Notes: generated by a model from the sequence alone, not told the origin. A stretch of 64,000 nucleotides of DNA from Candidatus Opimibacter skivensis (GCA_016722045.1 JADKGY010000033.1:130859-194858), one strand, 5' to 3'; counted from the stretch's first letter, positions 45,623-56,341 are shown. A program made the numbers and translations.

Positions 45623-47011
45623 ATGAAAATCTCATTTCTAATTACAGTCACTTTCTTTACGATCGCATGTCTGGTATCATGCAGTAAAAATAACAATGTC
45701 GACAATGTAGTCATTTCGTCCGCAGCATTCTCCGGTGCTTATCCGGCACCACCACTTCGTACATATCCTTCTTCCAGCCAGAAGATCTACAGTTGGATCA
45801 ATACGATGGACAATACCCAGATGCGTGCCCATGCCTGGGATATCTGGGAATCGATCAACACGACCACACCGGATTCGATCCCTGTCTGGGAAAGCTGGTT
45901 TTCCGGTTTCGAAATATTTGCGGACACCACACCTTTGGAAGTGCGTGTCAGAACTAAGGACTTCGCATTCCCTTCACAGTTTTTTCATGCCTCTGTCATC
46001 AAAAAATCCATTCCCAATTCGCCGAATGAAAAAGCTACCTCATTTAACCGATATTCACCTTCCCTCGCTAAGTTTATCTACAACCATGACCTCTATAAGA
46101 AAAGCAAGCTCAACCAGATAAATGATTCATTCAACATCGCCAAAACAAATCCTGCAGCGCGTTTGCTTACCACTTCAATTGACACGGTTGATGCAGCTTC
46201 CTTTGCTTTAAAACCTGTTTTTCAATTTATCAGTGGTGACATGCCTACGGCCATTCCTTATTGGGCCGGAATAACAGTATGGAGCACTACTAACCTTATC
46301 AACCCGACACCCGGCACATGGAGACAATGCGTCATCGTTGATCCCACCGGCACATTAAAACCAGGCACCACCGCAAAGATGTCATGCAATGCTGAAGCAG
46401 CACAGGAATGGCCGGTAGTTTCATTGGATCAATTTTATCACTTTAAAATCACTCAAGCCATTGCTGATTCCTTCAGCGTCTTTGCCGCAACATCAGGAGA
46501 TGAAGTGGGCCACCACAACGCGAGTGATACCACATCTGTAGTAGATATGGTCAAGGCCAGCAACATCGCCATGCTTATGGCCATGCATGTCACCGGCAAA
46601 GAAATCAACAACTGGACATGGCAGACATTCTGGTGGAGCTTTAATAATCAGGATCCTATCTATGGTCATGACAGACCTGCCACACTGAAATCGCCATGGA
46701 ATCATTACAATATGAATATGGCCTATTACATGGTCTCACCTCCGGGTACACGCCAAGGTGGCGAGCCTGTAGTCACTTTCAATCCATACCTCGAGACGAA
46801 TCTCTTTGGCGCTCTGCTGAAAGATGTGAGTGCACGGGACAGTATCCACTGGTATGGTGTTTTCTCCAATTGCATGAGTTGTCACCGCATGGCCGCATGG
46901 GGTCCTTCCAATTATATCCCAAATGGAAATATCGATCCTGCAGATTCAATCCTTTTTTCAAAAAACACAAAGACGGATTTTCTGTGGTCGATACCAGTGA
47001 GAGCGAGGTGA
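45623..47011 (+). CDS. Lipoprotein with a single CxxCH haem-binding motif, unknown family
   Basis: I place the start at ATG 45623 because MKISFLITVTFFTIACLVSC is a clean lipoprotein signal and the promoter element sits just upstream. The mature protein of about 442 residues is rich in Trp and aromatic residues (WDIWESINTTTPDSIPVWES; WTWQTFWWSFNNQDPIYGHD). Near the C-terminus it has FSNCMSCHRMAAWGPSNY, a haem c attachment motif with a downstream region like the end of diheme or monoheme oxidoreductases. No sixth-ligand methionine is certain. The family is unknown to me. It lies in the envelope, probably taking part in electron transfer or oxidation, by inference. It is not part of an evident operon. 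Confidence 0.65.
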   Translation: MKISFLITVTFFTIACLVSCSKNNNVDNVVISSAAFSGAYPAPPLRTYPSSSQKIYSWINTMDNTQMRAHAWDIWESINTTTPDSIPVWESWFSGFEIFADTTPLEVRVRTKDFAFPSQFFHASVIKKSIPNSPNEKATSFNRYSPSLAKFIYNHDLYKKSKLNQINDSFNIAKTNPAARLLTTSIDTVDAASFALKPVFQFISGDMPTAIPYWAGITVWSTTNLINPTPGTWRQCVIVDPTGTLKPGTTAKMSCNAEAAQEWPVVSLDQFYHFKITQAIADSFSVFAATSGDEVGHHNASDTTSVVDMVKASNIAMLMAMHVTGKEINNWTWQTFWWSFNNQDPIYGHDRPATLKSPWNHYNMNMAYYMVSPPGTRQGGEPVVTFNPYLETNLFGALLKDVSARDSIHWYGVFSNCMSCHRMAAWGPSNYIPNGNIDPADSILFSKNTKTDFLWSIPVRAR

Positions 47012-47375
47012 CAATAGGCAATAAGCAATTGGCAAAAAGGGAAGTTAAAAGGAGGTAGGGGTAAAGAATAAATAAATTGCCTTATTCTGATTTTTCTGCA
47101 AAAATTATCCTTTTTGTCAAAAATGTATTCTATATTAGCTTTATTAAATTTTACAATATTATTTTTAAATCAAAAAGCTTTTCTGCATTTGAATACACAA
47201 TAACATTATCAAAAATACTTACCATGCTTTTTACATAAGACTTATATTCAATTACACTATATCAAATATGTGAATAAACATAACTTGAGGTCAAATATAT
47301 ATTTGTTTTTGTAATGCATTTGAATTATATTCATTAGAAAAATTTTATTTTTTTAACTATTTTAAATATTCTCCG
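47012..47375. other. Very AT-rich intergenic stretch
   Basis: About 360 bases, mostly A and T, without a gene, repeat or clear hairpin. The change in base composition continues into the next two genes and suggests separate ancestry. Confidence 0.45.
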
Positions 47376-48515
47376 ATGTATTATAAAAATATAATTATGA
47401 GACGATTGTATTTAATACTCATATTCCTTAATATTTCTTCTCCTCTTGTTTATTCCCAAACAATGATGGGGGCGAAAAAATATATCAGTCAAATTGAAGA
47501 AAAAATAAGGACTTCAAAAGATCAAATCATGCTTGAATATCGCTTATTTCAAGACAGGATTCAATGGGCTTCGGAAATATCTGATTCTTTCAACATTGAC
47601 AAATATGTTAATAAGAATGGGGGGTTTAAAAATAATATTGATAAAATTAATATTGAACTCGAATATTTTAACAATCTGCATCAAGAATATGAAAATCTTG
47701 AATATAGTATTGGTGTTGGAAAAATTGAAGGTGATATAAAAAGTAAAATTCAAAATGATATTTTCGTTGCTGAATCTAAATCAGAAAACTTAATTAAATA
47801 CATTAAACTTAATACAGAGAATTTAGAAATTGAAAATAAGATATTATATGAATTAATAAACAAAAATACAAAATATGAATACATAAACAAAAATACAAAA
47901 GCTAAACCAATTATTTTAATGCCACCTCCATTTCCATGGCCACCCCCGCCGGCATCTGCAGAAATTAATTTAACTGAGGATCATACTTATTTTGCAAATT
48001 GCAAGAAATTCGGCGATGTAAGTTCTATTATTGACAACGCTTTAGGTGCAAATGATTATGAAAAACGCTATTTCTCCATCCCGAATGGCTTCGCAATCAC
48101 AACAAAGCTTGAAGTTATTAACGAGGATGGGAGTTCGAAAAATCAACCTGATCGATATGATTTTAGTATGAACTCATTATTGAAAATAATCGATATTAGA
48201 GATTATCTCAATGCTCTTTTTTTTGGTAAATCAGGTTATTACAGAAGCATTGTTTTTATAATAACTGATCAACCTTTTGGTTCTTCAGCAAATAAAGTTT
48301 CGGAAACGGAAATAAAGGAACTGATGTCAAAAGGTGATTATTTCCTATCTAATGAATTCAAAAACAACCCTTTTACTATAAATCATCAAGTTATTGCCCT
48401 TATTTATGAATTTCAAATTAAAGAGAGCGATAAACTGGCATTATTAAGTCCTCCCATAAGATTAACTGCAAGAACTCATTTGACTAAATCAAATATTATA
48501 AGTATTTTAAAATAA
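47376..48515 (+). CDS. Secreted protein of unknown family with coiled coil and proline-rich linker
   Basis: The 379-residue protein has a signal peptide if read from ATG 47397 (MRRLYLILIFLNISSPLVYS). The ATG at 47376 is also possible. Residues 40-170 are charged, Asn/Ile/Lys-rich and probably coiled coil. A proline block MPPPFPWPPPPAS separates this from a compact C-terminal domain with KRYFSIPNGFAITTKLEVIN and YRSIVFIITDQPFG. I recognise no family. The codon usage is strongly AT-biased. The next gene starts six bases after its stop, so the two form a unit. A gliding/adhesion or conflict role cannot be distinguished. Confidence 0.6.
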   Translation: MYYKNIIMRRLYLILIFLNISSPLVYSQTMMGAKKYISQIEEKIRTSKDQIMLEYRLFQDRIQWASEISDSFNIDKYVNKNGGFKNNIDKINIELEYFNNLHQEYENLEYSIGVGKIEGDIKSKIQNDIFVAESKSENLIKYIKLNTENLEIENKILYELINKNTKYEYINKNTKAKPIILMPPPFPWPPPPASAEINLTEDHTYFANCKKFGDVSSIIDNALGANDYEKRYFSIPNGFAITTKLEVINEDGSSKNQPDRYDFSMNSLLKIIDIRDYLNALFFGKSGYYRSIVFIITDQPFGSSANKVSETEIKELMSKGDYFLSNEFKNNPFTINHQVIALIYEFQIKESDKLALLSPPIRLTARTHLTKSNIISILK

Positions 48516-48520
48516 AAAGT

Positions 48521-48922
48521 ATGGAATTACATGTCTGCAAAAGAAGAATCGCTTTAATTTGGATAATAGGAGTTCTAATATTATGTACTATCCTTTTTCT
48601 ACAAACCTTGGCGAATAAGCATGAAGGCCATATTAATGAAGTCTGGGGGTGGATATTACAATGCACGCTACCCATACTATCATTGATTATTGGTGTTATG
48701 ACACTAAATACTTTTCAAGCTGATATTAACCCTATTCAGGTTGATAAATTTACTTTCAATCTAGCTACTGGGCTTTCCCTAATATACATTTTGGTCATTG
48801 GGCTTATCATTTTATTACAGCCTTTTACTGGGAAGCCTCTATGGCAATTAAGCGCAGATTCTAATCTGTATCTCGCTCCATTTCAGGGCATAATTTCAGG
48901 ATCTGTAGGTCTTTTTTATTAA
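48521..48922 (+). CDS. Small membrane protein paired with the secreted coiled-coil protein
   Basis: The 133-residue protein has three or four membrane segments (IALIWIIGVLILCTILFLQT; LQCTLPILSLIIGVMTLN; LATGLSLIYILVIGLIILL; FQGIISGSVGLFY). I do not recognise a family. The start ATG is six bases after the stop of the preceding gene. It ends at a T5 run. If one T were missing the tail would be GLFLLKNE instead of GLFY, so the exact end is uncertain. Confidence 0.55.
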   Translation: MELHVCKRRIALIWIIGVLILCTILFLQTLANKHEGHINEVWGWILQCTLPILSLIIGVMTLNTFQADINPIQVDKFTFNLATGLSLIYILVIGLIILLQPFTGKPLWQLSADSNLYLAPFQGIISGSVGLFY

Positions 48923-49059
48923 AAAATGAATAAATTTTAGAATTATTTTAATTTTCATTTTTGTATCATATTTAATAATAATACACATTATTATTTTTAT
49001 TGTTTCGAATTAAAATAAAATTGCAAGAATAACGGAATTTGACAACCTAATTTTATTTT

Positions 49060-50566
49060 CTATTTCATCTTCCCCAATACCGAAATCATATAATTTCTCG
49101 CATCACCCAGTGTCTGAATATTTTGAAATGTATCCATCATTGCATTTGCTTCAACCTCCGTCTGCGCACGCATTTCATAATCTGTTTTAAGGGCGATCTG
49201 CAGGAAGCCGATGATATTGCCACTCTCCGGTAAAGGGATTGTATTAAGTTGTGCAAGATCAACACTTGTTAAAGCGGCAGGCACAACCTCAGGAACAACA
49301 GCAACATTCAAAACTGAAGGGCAATCAGATTTTTGCCTAGGCGTATTCAATGTCAGCAATGAGCTCAAACTATTTGCATTTTTATCTCTGGCCGTTAAGC
49401 CTGTTAATGCACAGTTTTCTGTGACCGTTTTTATCATGGATGTGTGATCATACAACTTATTACTCACTGTACCAGGAGGAATATACGGTGATACCACTAC
49501 AGCCGGAACCCGGACACCATATCGTGTGAAATCAAATCCATGTTTACTATACTTCGTTCCTCCATCCGCAGGTGGTGGTGCCTTTTGAGGTTCTGCATGA
49601 TCATAAAACCCTCCATGTTCATCATAGGTTATGATGAGTAAACTATTTTCCCAGATTGGAGAGTTCAGGATAGCTTCATACACCGTTTTAATAAGAGCTT
49701 CACCTTGTTGCATGCCATCCATCGGATGCTGCGATGATCCTCCTCTGTATGTATCAAGAAATATATCTCCATAGTTGGGTTCAATCAAGGTCAATGCATA
49801 ATCATAATTATCAGCCAGATCACTTGCAAATGTGCTGATGTCATTCATCTCACTCCAATGAATTCCTTCAAGTGACTGTACAATCGGAAAACTCAATTCA
49901 GAATATCGATCCTGGTACAGCCTGTACTTAAGTTTGTTAGTATGCAAATATTCAAACACAGAGCCGTTCGGAAAACTAAAACCTTTCAAAATTCACCCAC
50001 CATTTGTTGTTTTCCATGGTCGGGCTATCATCAAGGCCATTGGAAGAAGCTGCATAGGCGAAAAAACGATTTGGCCACGTTGGTCCGGGTATAGATGAAA
50101 ACCAATTATCACAAATGGCAAACTGCGTTGCTAATGTATACATAACCGGCAGTTGTTTTTGCGTATCGAAACACAACATGACATCACCTATATCACTTGC
50201 AGGCGGAGGCGAATAATGAATAATTTTTGTTTGTTCAGAAACTGATGTTGCATAACTCGCCGCAAATCCTAAATTATCAATTGTATTTCCTGGAGGCGGA
50301 TAGGGGTCACCGTATTTCCATAAGTGAGCCTTATCATCCTGACCGCAAAGTTGTTGAAGCGTATCCATAAATTCATGTCCGGGATCAGAGGGCATACAAT
50401 CTGGTGCAGGCTTTCCTACAGGATAGATTTTGCCACCATATGAATTAGAGTTTTTACCTGCTACAACTCCATTAATACCCGGTATACCTGAAAGCCCAAA
50501 AACATTGTCGAACGAATGGTTTTCGAGCATGAGGATAAATACATTTTTAATTTTTGGATCTGACAT
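49060..50566 (-). pseudogene. Phosphoesterase/phospholipase C family protein, one frame break
   Basis: The ATG at 50566 starts a PF04185-type phosphoesterase. The metal-site signature IKNVFILMLENHSFDNVFG appears at once, with the nucleophile region and SIPGPTWPNRFFAYAAS further on. The frame breaks at AAAA 49988-49991. One added T on the coding strand joins WVNF to LKGFSFPNG, and the second half continues with LLIITYDEHGGFYDH and the histidine-bearing RVPAVVVSPYIPPG. Repaired, it has about 502 residues. Members are acid phosphatases or phospholipases C. No signal peptide is seen, unusual for this family, and the start may be further upstream. The substrate is not known. Confidence 0.82.
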
Positions 50567-50771
50567 TACTTTTTTTATTGATAATGATTCTTCAATTATT
50601 ATTATCTAGAAATAATATTCAATTGTAGAGACGTCGATTATGTTGCTGCGATGTAGAAAGGGGATCAGTAAAGCAAGTCGAAGTATCGCATCTCCTTTCT
50701 ATGCCTGTTATGGCCCCATACGCTACCGGCAAAATAATTAATTCACTTCATCAAAGAATTAACTAATCCAT
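50567..50771. repeat. Intergenic repeat with GAGACGTCG and GTCGAAGTATCGCATCT
   Basis: GTAGAGACGTCGATTATGTTG at about 50625 and AAGCAAGTCGAAGTATCGCA at about 50673 recur in similar order at 57983-58085 (AGAGACGTCTATTTTGTTAC and AAATAGAAGCATCGCATCTT). GTATAGCAAGTCGAAGCATA at 7327 is a partial copy. Confidence 0.55.
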
Positions 50772-52193
50772 CTATTCTTTCATTTCAAATTTTTCATTTA
50801 AATTATTTTTAATTTTTTCTTGAAAAGAATTGAAAATTGACATTAACCCTGAGAATACATCATCAGCTTTTGTGATTGGATAATCAATATGAAGCCATTC
50901 AATATTCGCATTTAACTCTACTTTCTCCCAGTTTTTTTCTTCAAAGTCAGTAACGAAATAAAAGAAAGCAATTTTCTTTTTTGACAAAAGATAAACAATT
51001 CGCAAAGTGAAAGATTCAACATTAGGAAATTTTGAAATTAAGTCGAGGACTATAGTTTTATAAGGAACTTCAACATCCAAATCGAAACCATTCATTATCC
51101 ATTCGTATTCCTTGTCATTTTGCTGACCAAAAATATGAACTGTTTGAAGTGATCCAAAAGGATTTGTATGTCTGTCTTTTCTAACTCTTTTATATTTAGC
51201 CTCAGCAAAATAATCATGTGCATTTTCATTCAACCACTTTCCAATCACATTTTTCCTTTCAATTTGTTCATAGTCTTCATAAAAACTAATATTAAGATCA
51301 AATACACTTGCCAATTCAGAGTCAAGAGAAAGTTTTGAAATCTCTACTCTTAATTTACTAATAAGTTGTAAAGCCTCATCCTTTCCACTGTAGTCTTGTG
51401 CTTGATTTTTTATTTTATCTAATAGAGTAAAGTTCTCGTTCAAATCTTTAATATCTGACCTCACATTGAATTGCATTGTGTCAAGATATTGTTTAAGTGA
51501 CTTATTTAAAGTGCAGAATTTCTCTGTGTAATCTGCTTGAATTACGAAATATGGCGTTTGAGCTGGGTTGCCTTCAAATTCGTCTGAAATGAAATCAATA
51601 ATATCCTTATATCTAATTTCTGTACTTTTATGATTTTTTATGGAATTTATAAAGCTTTTAGTAAATTCACTTATTGTGTCTGATTGAAATGAATTCTGGT
51701 CATTCAATGAGGAATTTAAAAAATAACATCTTTTAAAATGTCCCTGGGTTTTTTCAAAATATTTGTTAATACCATTTGCTTCCTTTACATACGACTTTCC
51801 AGATTGACATGCATCAATAATCTTAACAACTAGTCCAGGATTTAGTGTCTTAATTAAGTTGTCTACTTCATCATTCTGTAAAGTCGTCTGTTTTCTTTTT
51901 TGATTATCAAAATCGGAAAGTATGAAATAGAATTCTCCATTGTAAAATTCTCCATGTCCAGTATAATAAAATAATAATTCGTCAATATTGTCATTCTTGT
52001 GGCTTGACACAAAATCGGTAATTTTCTCCTTAACAACAGCACTTCCAAGTTTTTCATTTATGTATAAAATATCATCATATTTATTAGTCTTTGCCAAAAT
52101 TTCATTTATTATTTCAGCATCATAATGACAACCTGGTAAATTATTCGCTATGCCAAAATACTCGCTCACACCTAATATAATTCCAATGTTCAT
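50772..52193 (-). CDS. Caspase-like (peptidase C14) protein
   Basis: The 473-residue protein has an N-terminal caspase-fold domain of about 220 residues: NIGIILGVSEYFGIANNLPG, LLFYYTGHGEFYNGEFYFIL with the catalytic histidine in TGHGE, and VVKIIDACQSGKSYVK with the nucleophile cysteine in DACQSG. The C-terminal 250 residues are helical then mixed (RVEISKLSLDSELASVFDLN; AFFYFVTDFEEKNWEKVE) and belong to no family I know. Prokaryotic caspase-like proteins are proteases that in several cases act as effectors of immune or cell-death systems. The catalytic pair is intact. The ATG at 52193 is the natural start of the fold. Confidence 0.85.
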   Translation of the reverse strand: MNIGIILGVSEYFGIANNLPGCHYDAEIINEILAKTNKYDDILYINEKLGSAVVKEKITDFVSSHKNDNIDELLFYYTGHGEFYNGEFYFILSDFDNQKRKQTTLQNDEVDNLIKTLNPGLVVKIIDACQSGKSYVKEANGINKYFEKTQGHFKRCYFLNSSLNDQNSFQSDTISEFTKSFINSIKNHKSTEIRYKDIIDFISDEFEGNPAQTPYFVIQADYTEKFCTLNKSLKQYLDTMQFNVRSDIKDLNENFTLLDKIKNQAQDYSGKDEALQLISKLRVEISKLSLDSELASVFDLNISFYEDYEQIERKNVIGKWLNENAHDYFAEAKYKRVRKDRHTNPFGSLQTVHIFGQQNDKEYEWIMNGFDLDVEVPYKTIVLDLISKFPNVESFTLRIVYLLSKKKIAFFYFVTDFEEKNWEKVELNANIEWLHIDYPITKADDVFSGLMSIFNSFQEKIKNNLNEKFEMKE

Positions 52194-52348
52194 TGTTTCT
52201 ATTATTTAATATAAATATTCAATATATGATATATCCTGATTCAACCAATATAATTCAAATGAAACTATAATTAGTCATCAAAACTACATAAGATTCAGTA
52301 ATATTTTAAATTAAGAAGGAATTTATTAAATTAAAATAGCAATATCCC

Positions 52349-53571
52349 TTAGATCTCATTCCAAAACTCCATACTTTGTTGATCCATATCTAAATTCGAA
52401 TCGTAATATGGATTATATAATTCGTTAGCATCGCTAATACTTGAAATATATTTTCTCTCCTGAGGAGGTGGTATCGCAGGTAAAATCCTCGGTTTTTCAA
52501 CAATTTTAATATAATCTTCCTCGAACAAGTTGGTCACGCCAAATAATTGTCTCTCATTCATTAAAGTAGTAATAAATTCTAACAATATTGTTTCCATAGA
52601 TTCATATTTAGAGCCATAACGCCATCGTTCGTTCATAAAACCATTTTCAAATAATCTAGGAATACTATCCGAATACATTTGATTGTGCTGTAGATTAAAT
52701 AAATCCACCAAATAATTATTTAAGTTTGATTTTAATTTAATTCGCCTTATTCTTACTCTATTGAAAAAATATTCTTGGGCACATTTACTTGAAGGATTCA
52801 TCAAGATAGAATGAAAAAGTTCAGCCATTCCAAATCCTTTAAGGTTAGTTTCCTTCAGTTTGCCCAATTCAAATAACCCCTGAGAATTATTCTTAATTTT
52901 TAATGATGTTTCAAGTGAGATTAACCCATTATTGTAATCTTCCAAAGCAATTAATATTAAGGACTTAATGTGAAAACCAATAAAGTGATGGTCCGAATTT
53001 GCTAAAAATAAGTTTATATATTTTAAAGCCATTTGGTAATTGTCACTGCTAAACTGACTTATTTTGGGGTTATATTGGTTTTTGCGATAATTAGATTCGT
53101 TGTAATAGTAATAAATTGAATTTAAAAAATAATATTGCTCCTCTTTCTCTTGAATACGACATTCTTCAATTGATTTGCTTATTATTTGTTTATATAATCC
53201 AAATGCTTTTTTAAAAAAGCAATCACAGGAGGTTGATAAAAATCCTTTTGTTACTAAAGGTATTATATCTTCAAATTGTTCATTTAAAATGCTTGAAATA
53301 GCATTATTAAAGTACAAATTCCCTATTTCTTCTAAATTGTAATTCTCTGATAATTTGATTTCTAAAGAAGTGAAATTGTAAGGAGAATTATCAAAATTTG
53401 AATCGAGACATAAGGTAGGATAATATGGAGGATTACTTTGGAATGGATAGATACTTAATTCTAAAAGTTTATAAAAATCAAAGGGGCCTTGAGGTTTTTG
53501 TTAAGAATAAGGTAATATTTATCATTCTTAGCTTTATATATATTAATAAGATTTTCAAAAAGATTCGTCAT
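52349..53571 (-). pseudogene. TPR-like hypothetical protein upstream of the caspase gene, one frame break
   Basis: The protein starts at ATG 53571 (MTNLFENLINIYKAKNDKYY) and changes frame at an A5 run (T5 at 53495-53499). One added A gives PQGPFDFYKLLELSIYPFQS, which runs on into the long frame ending at 52349. Repaired, it has about 407 residues. The middle is helical and repeat-like (MALKYINLFLANSDHHFIGF; GLISLETSLKIKNNSQGLFE), resembling degenerate TPR. The C-terminus is proline- and acid-rich (RILPAIPPPQERKY). It lies 155 bases upstream of the caspase-like gene on the same strand. I recognise no family. A sensor partner for the protease is a guess from position. Confidence 0.5.
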
Positions 53572-53901
53572 AATAAATTATAATTAGAGTCTACCACAAA
53601 TATAAGATTGTATTTTTAAGTTGCTTCAATGAAGTTAACACTTTTAGTTTAGTATGAATGTTTTCTCTTAAGTAAATCTACTGAATTATTTTGAATTTCA
53701 AAAGGTTTCGTAAGTGAATATTCATTTCTCAAGTGAATGATTTTTAATAATAAAATTGAAGTTTGGACTTCTTTAATATACGATACTCAATCCCAGACCA
53801 TCCCTAATCATCACACTGCAATAACACATTCTACCTACTCTGATCCACACACTTCGCAATCTTTAAATATACATATGTTTATAATGAAATTTAGCATTTG
53901 T
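53572..53901. other. Intergenic with a small gluconate-dehydrogenase-subunit tail fragment
   Basis: Mostly AT-rich. At about 53815-53870 the minus strand reads LKIAKCVDQSR then NVL, a second detached copy of the C-terminus of the neighbouring subunit 3 gene (LAKCVDQSKRDVLAQW). Nothing else is seen. Confidence 0.5.
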
Positions 53902-54609
53902 TCATTCCACCAACCTCCCCTCCTCATCCCACTGCGCCAACACATCCCTCTTACTCTGATCCACGCATTTCGCCAACCACTCCTTCTCATAACTCATCCC
54001 ATGTTTAGCCAATACATCTTCAGGCACTCCATCCCATACATTTGCAACATTCCCCTGGTAACCCAGATCATCAATACCCATACGTGTCGTGTAATAACCT
54101 GTCAGCACAAGATTGCGCATGCGGGAAAAGAATTCAGCTCCCTGTGCCAACTCAGGAGCAACATCATCGGGATATGCAATCTCATCAAGGATCTGTTTTT
54201 GCTGCTGCATATTACAGGAAATAAAATTGGTATCAAACAAACGTCCACTACGATGATCCAGCCACATCAATCCGCCCCGTATCGGCAACTGGTGCGAGGT
54301 GATATCCTTGACAATAAAATCCATAAACTCAGGCACACCTGCATCTGTAGCCGAACCTGCAGTCGCTGTTGCAGGAAGAATAAGATCACATAAAACAGCG
54401 ATGGTCGCCAGTTCGTGTTCTGTCAGAAATTTGGAGGCATACACTTTTGCATCATGCTCCTTTTCTTTATCTGTTCGACCATAAGGTCCGGGCGTACTTT
54501 CCTTTCCTTTTATTTTTACATCCGCATGCTCTGGCTGGCAACCGGCTATGAACAATGGTCCGGCAATACCGCCTACCAACATGGATTTGATCGTTTCTCT
54601 TCTTTTCAT
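53902..54609 (-). CDS. Gluconate 2-dehydrogenase subunit 3 family protein
   Basis: The 235-residue protein begins with a twin-arginine-like or lipoprotein leader (MKRRETIKSMLVGGIAGPLF then IAGC), the cysteine at about 24 being a good lipobox cysteine. It continues as Gluconate_2-dh3: FLTEHELATIAVLCDLILPA, VPEFMDFIVKDITSHQLPIR, GLMWLDHRSG, and a C-terminal SYEKEWLAKCVDQSKRDVLA. Such subunits are exported with, and tethered to, the flavin GMC subunit, here encoded ten bases upstream. The pair would oxidise a sugar or polyol in the periplasm and feed electrons to the respiratory chain. The substrate is unknown. Confidence 0.9.
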   Translation of the reverse strand: MKRRETIKSMLVGGIAGPLFIAGCQPEHADVKIKGKESTPGPYGRTDKEKEHDAKVYASKFLTEHELATIAVLCDLILPATATAGSATDAGVPEFMDFIVKDITSHQLPIRGGLMWLDHRSGRLFDTNFISCNMQQQKQILDEIAYPDDVAPELAQGAEFFSRMRNLVLTGYYTTRMGIDDLGYQGNVANVWDGVPEDVLAKHGMSYEKEWLAKCVDQSKRDVLAQWDEEGRLVE

Positions 54610-54619
54610 GTTCGTCCGC

Positions 54620-56341
54620 TTAAATATCTTGTTTTTTCAATTGGTCTATGATATAGTCGCATGTCCTCCATGACAATGCCAGAATCGTCCACGTCGGATT
54701 TTTATCCGCCTGTGATACAAATGGTCCTCCATCGACGATGAATACATTTTTTGCATCATGCAATTGCTGATTCGCATTGACTACTGATCGTTTCTTATCA
54801 TTGCCCATGCGTGTTGTACCCACTTCATGTATGATACGGCCAGGTGCTGCAAGACCATAATCATCTTCCTTACCAGGCTTAGTTCCGAGCAGAACACCAC
54901 CCATCGCTGTCAGTATTTCTTCAAACGTGTCATGCATGTGTTTTCCCTGCAGCATTTCATGATCAGTCCAGGTATAATTGAAGCGGAGCACAGGTATACC
55001 AAACTCATCAACTACATGCGGATCGATTTCACAATAATTTTCTTCACGTGCTATGCATTCTCCCCTACCGGAGATTCCCACCGTGGAGCCGTAAAATGAT
55101 TTAACATCTTTTCGAAGTTGGTCACCATATCCGCCAACTTTCTTTCCAATGTGCACGTTCAATTCATTCGGATCAAAACCAAATCCATATGAAGGCATAC
55201 CCAGTCCACCCCATGCTTCCATATGATAACCCCTGGGAAAATCAAGTTTCTTATTATCTAACCACCATGGAAAATAAATATGCATGCCACCGGTACCATC
55301 TTCATTGTAAAGTTTGCGATCCATGAGCGCCGGAATGAATGCACTGCGGCTTGCACCTGTGCTGTCATGAAGGTATTTCCCGACCACACCACTGCTGTTG
55401 CCGAGACCACCAGGATGTTGTTTGCTCTTTGAATTCAATAGTATTCGTGCCGAACTACATGCTGAAGCTGCGAGGACCACAACTTTTGCTTTAAGTTCAT
55501 ATTCCTGTCGATCATCTTTATTGATATACGAAACACCGGTAGCCAGTCCTTCATCATCCGTCAATACCTCGCGTACCATACAATTGACGAAGAGATCGAT
55601 CTGGCCTCCTCTTTTTGTGCAGGAAATATCAGACACGTGCCTGCAGAAAAATCGGCATGTACTGAGCAACCCCGATTACACTGACTGCAATAAAAACACA
55701 CTCCACGATCTTCATTTATTTTTTTCGTCACGATCGACAGACGAGCAGGGATGACAGGGATATTTAATTTACGAGCACCCTTGATAAAATAAAGTTCATG
55801 CAACCTGGGTTTTGGCGGAGGAAGAAAAAAACCATCCGGTTCGTTCGGAAGATTTTCTTTACTGCCAAATACACCGATGAGTTTATCCACCTTGTCATAG
55901 TAAGGTTTCACATCATCATATCCAATCGGCCAGTTATCACCGAGTCCATCTTCATCTTTATGTTTGAAATCTTTCGGACCGAATCGTAGTGAGATCCTTC
56001 CCCAGTGATTGGTCCTGCCGCCCAACATCTGTGCTCGCCACCAGTCAAACTTCGTACCCGGTGTGTGAGTGTAAGGTTCACCTTCTATTTCCCATCCTCC
56101 ATATGAACTATCGAAATCACCAAAGGGACGGCTTTGATGACTTGCTCCTCGTCTCGGTGATTCCCATGGCCATTTCATCTGTGTCTTTTGCTCGGGAGCT
56201 CGGGATCGAAATAAGGGCCTGCTTCTACGACAGCGACTTTTAGTCCTGCTTCCGACAATATTTTCTTAAGGCCCATTCCGCCGCGGCACCGGAGCCAACG
56301 ATGATGACATCGTATTGCTTAGAGGATTTTTTGATTTGCAT
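54620..56341 (-). pseudogene. GMC-family flavin dehydrogenase subunit, three frame breaks
   Basis: From ATG 56341 (MQIKKSSKQYDVIIVGSGAA) it carries the flavin-binding motif. Two breaks follow within 160 bases: one missing G after GSGAAG, and another before QMKWPW. A third is an A5 run at 55612-55616, where one added A joins LIFPAQ to KRGGQIDLFVNCMVREVL. The body includes GGRTNHWGRISLRFGP, CNRGCSVHADFSAGTC with cysteines of the gluconate-dehydrogenase type, AASACSSARILLNSKSKQHP, and the GMC C-terminus VFIVDGGPFVSQADKNPTWT. Repaired length is about 574 residues, typical of these dehydrogenases. With the subunit 3 gene it forms a two-gene operon. Confidence 0.88.
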
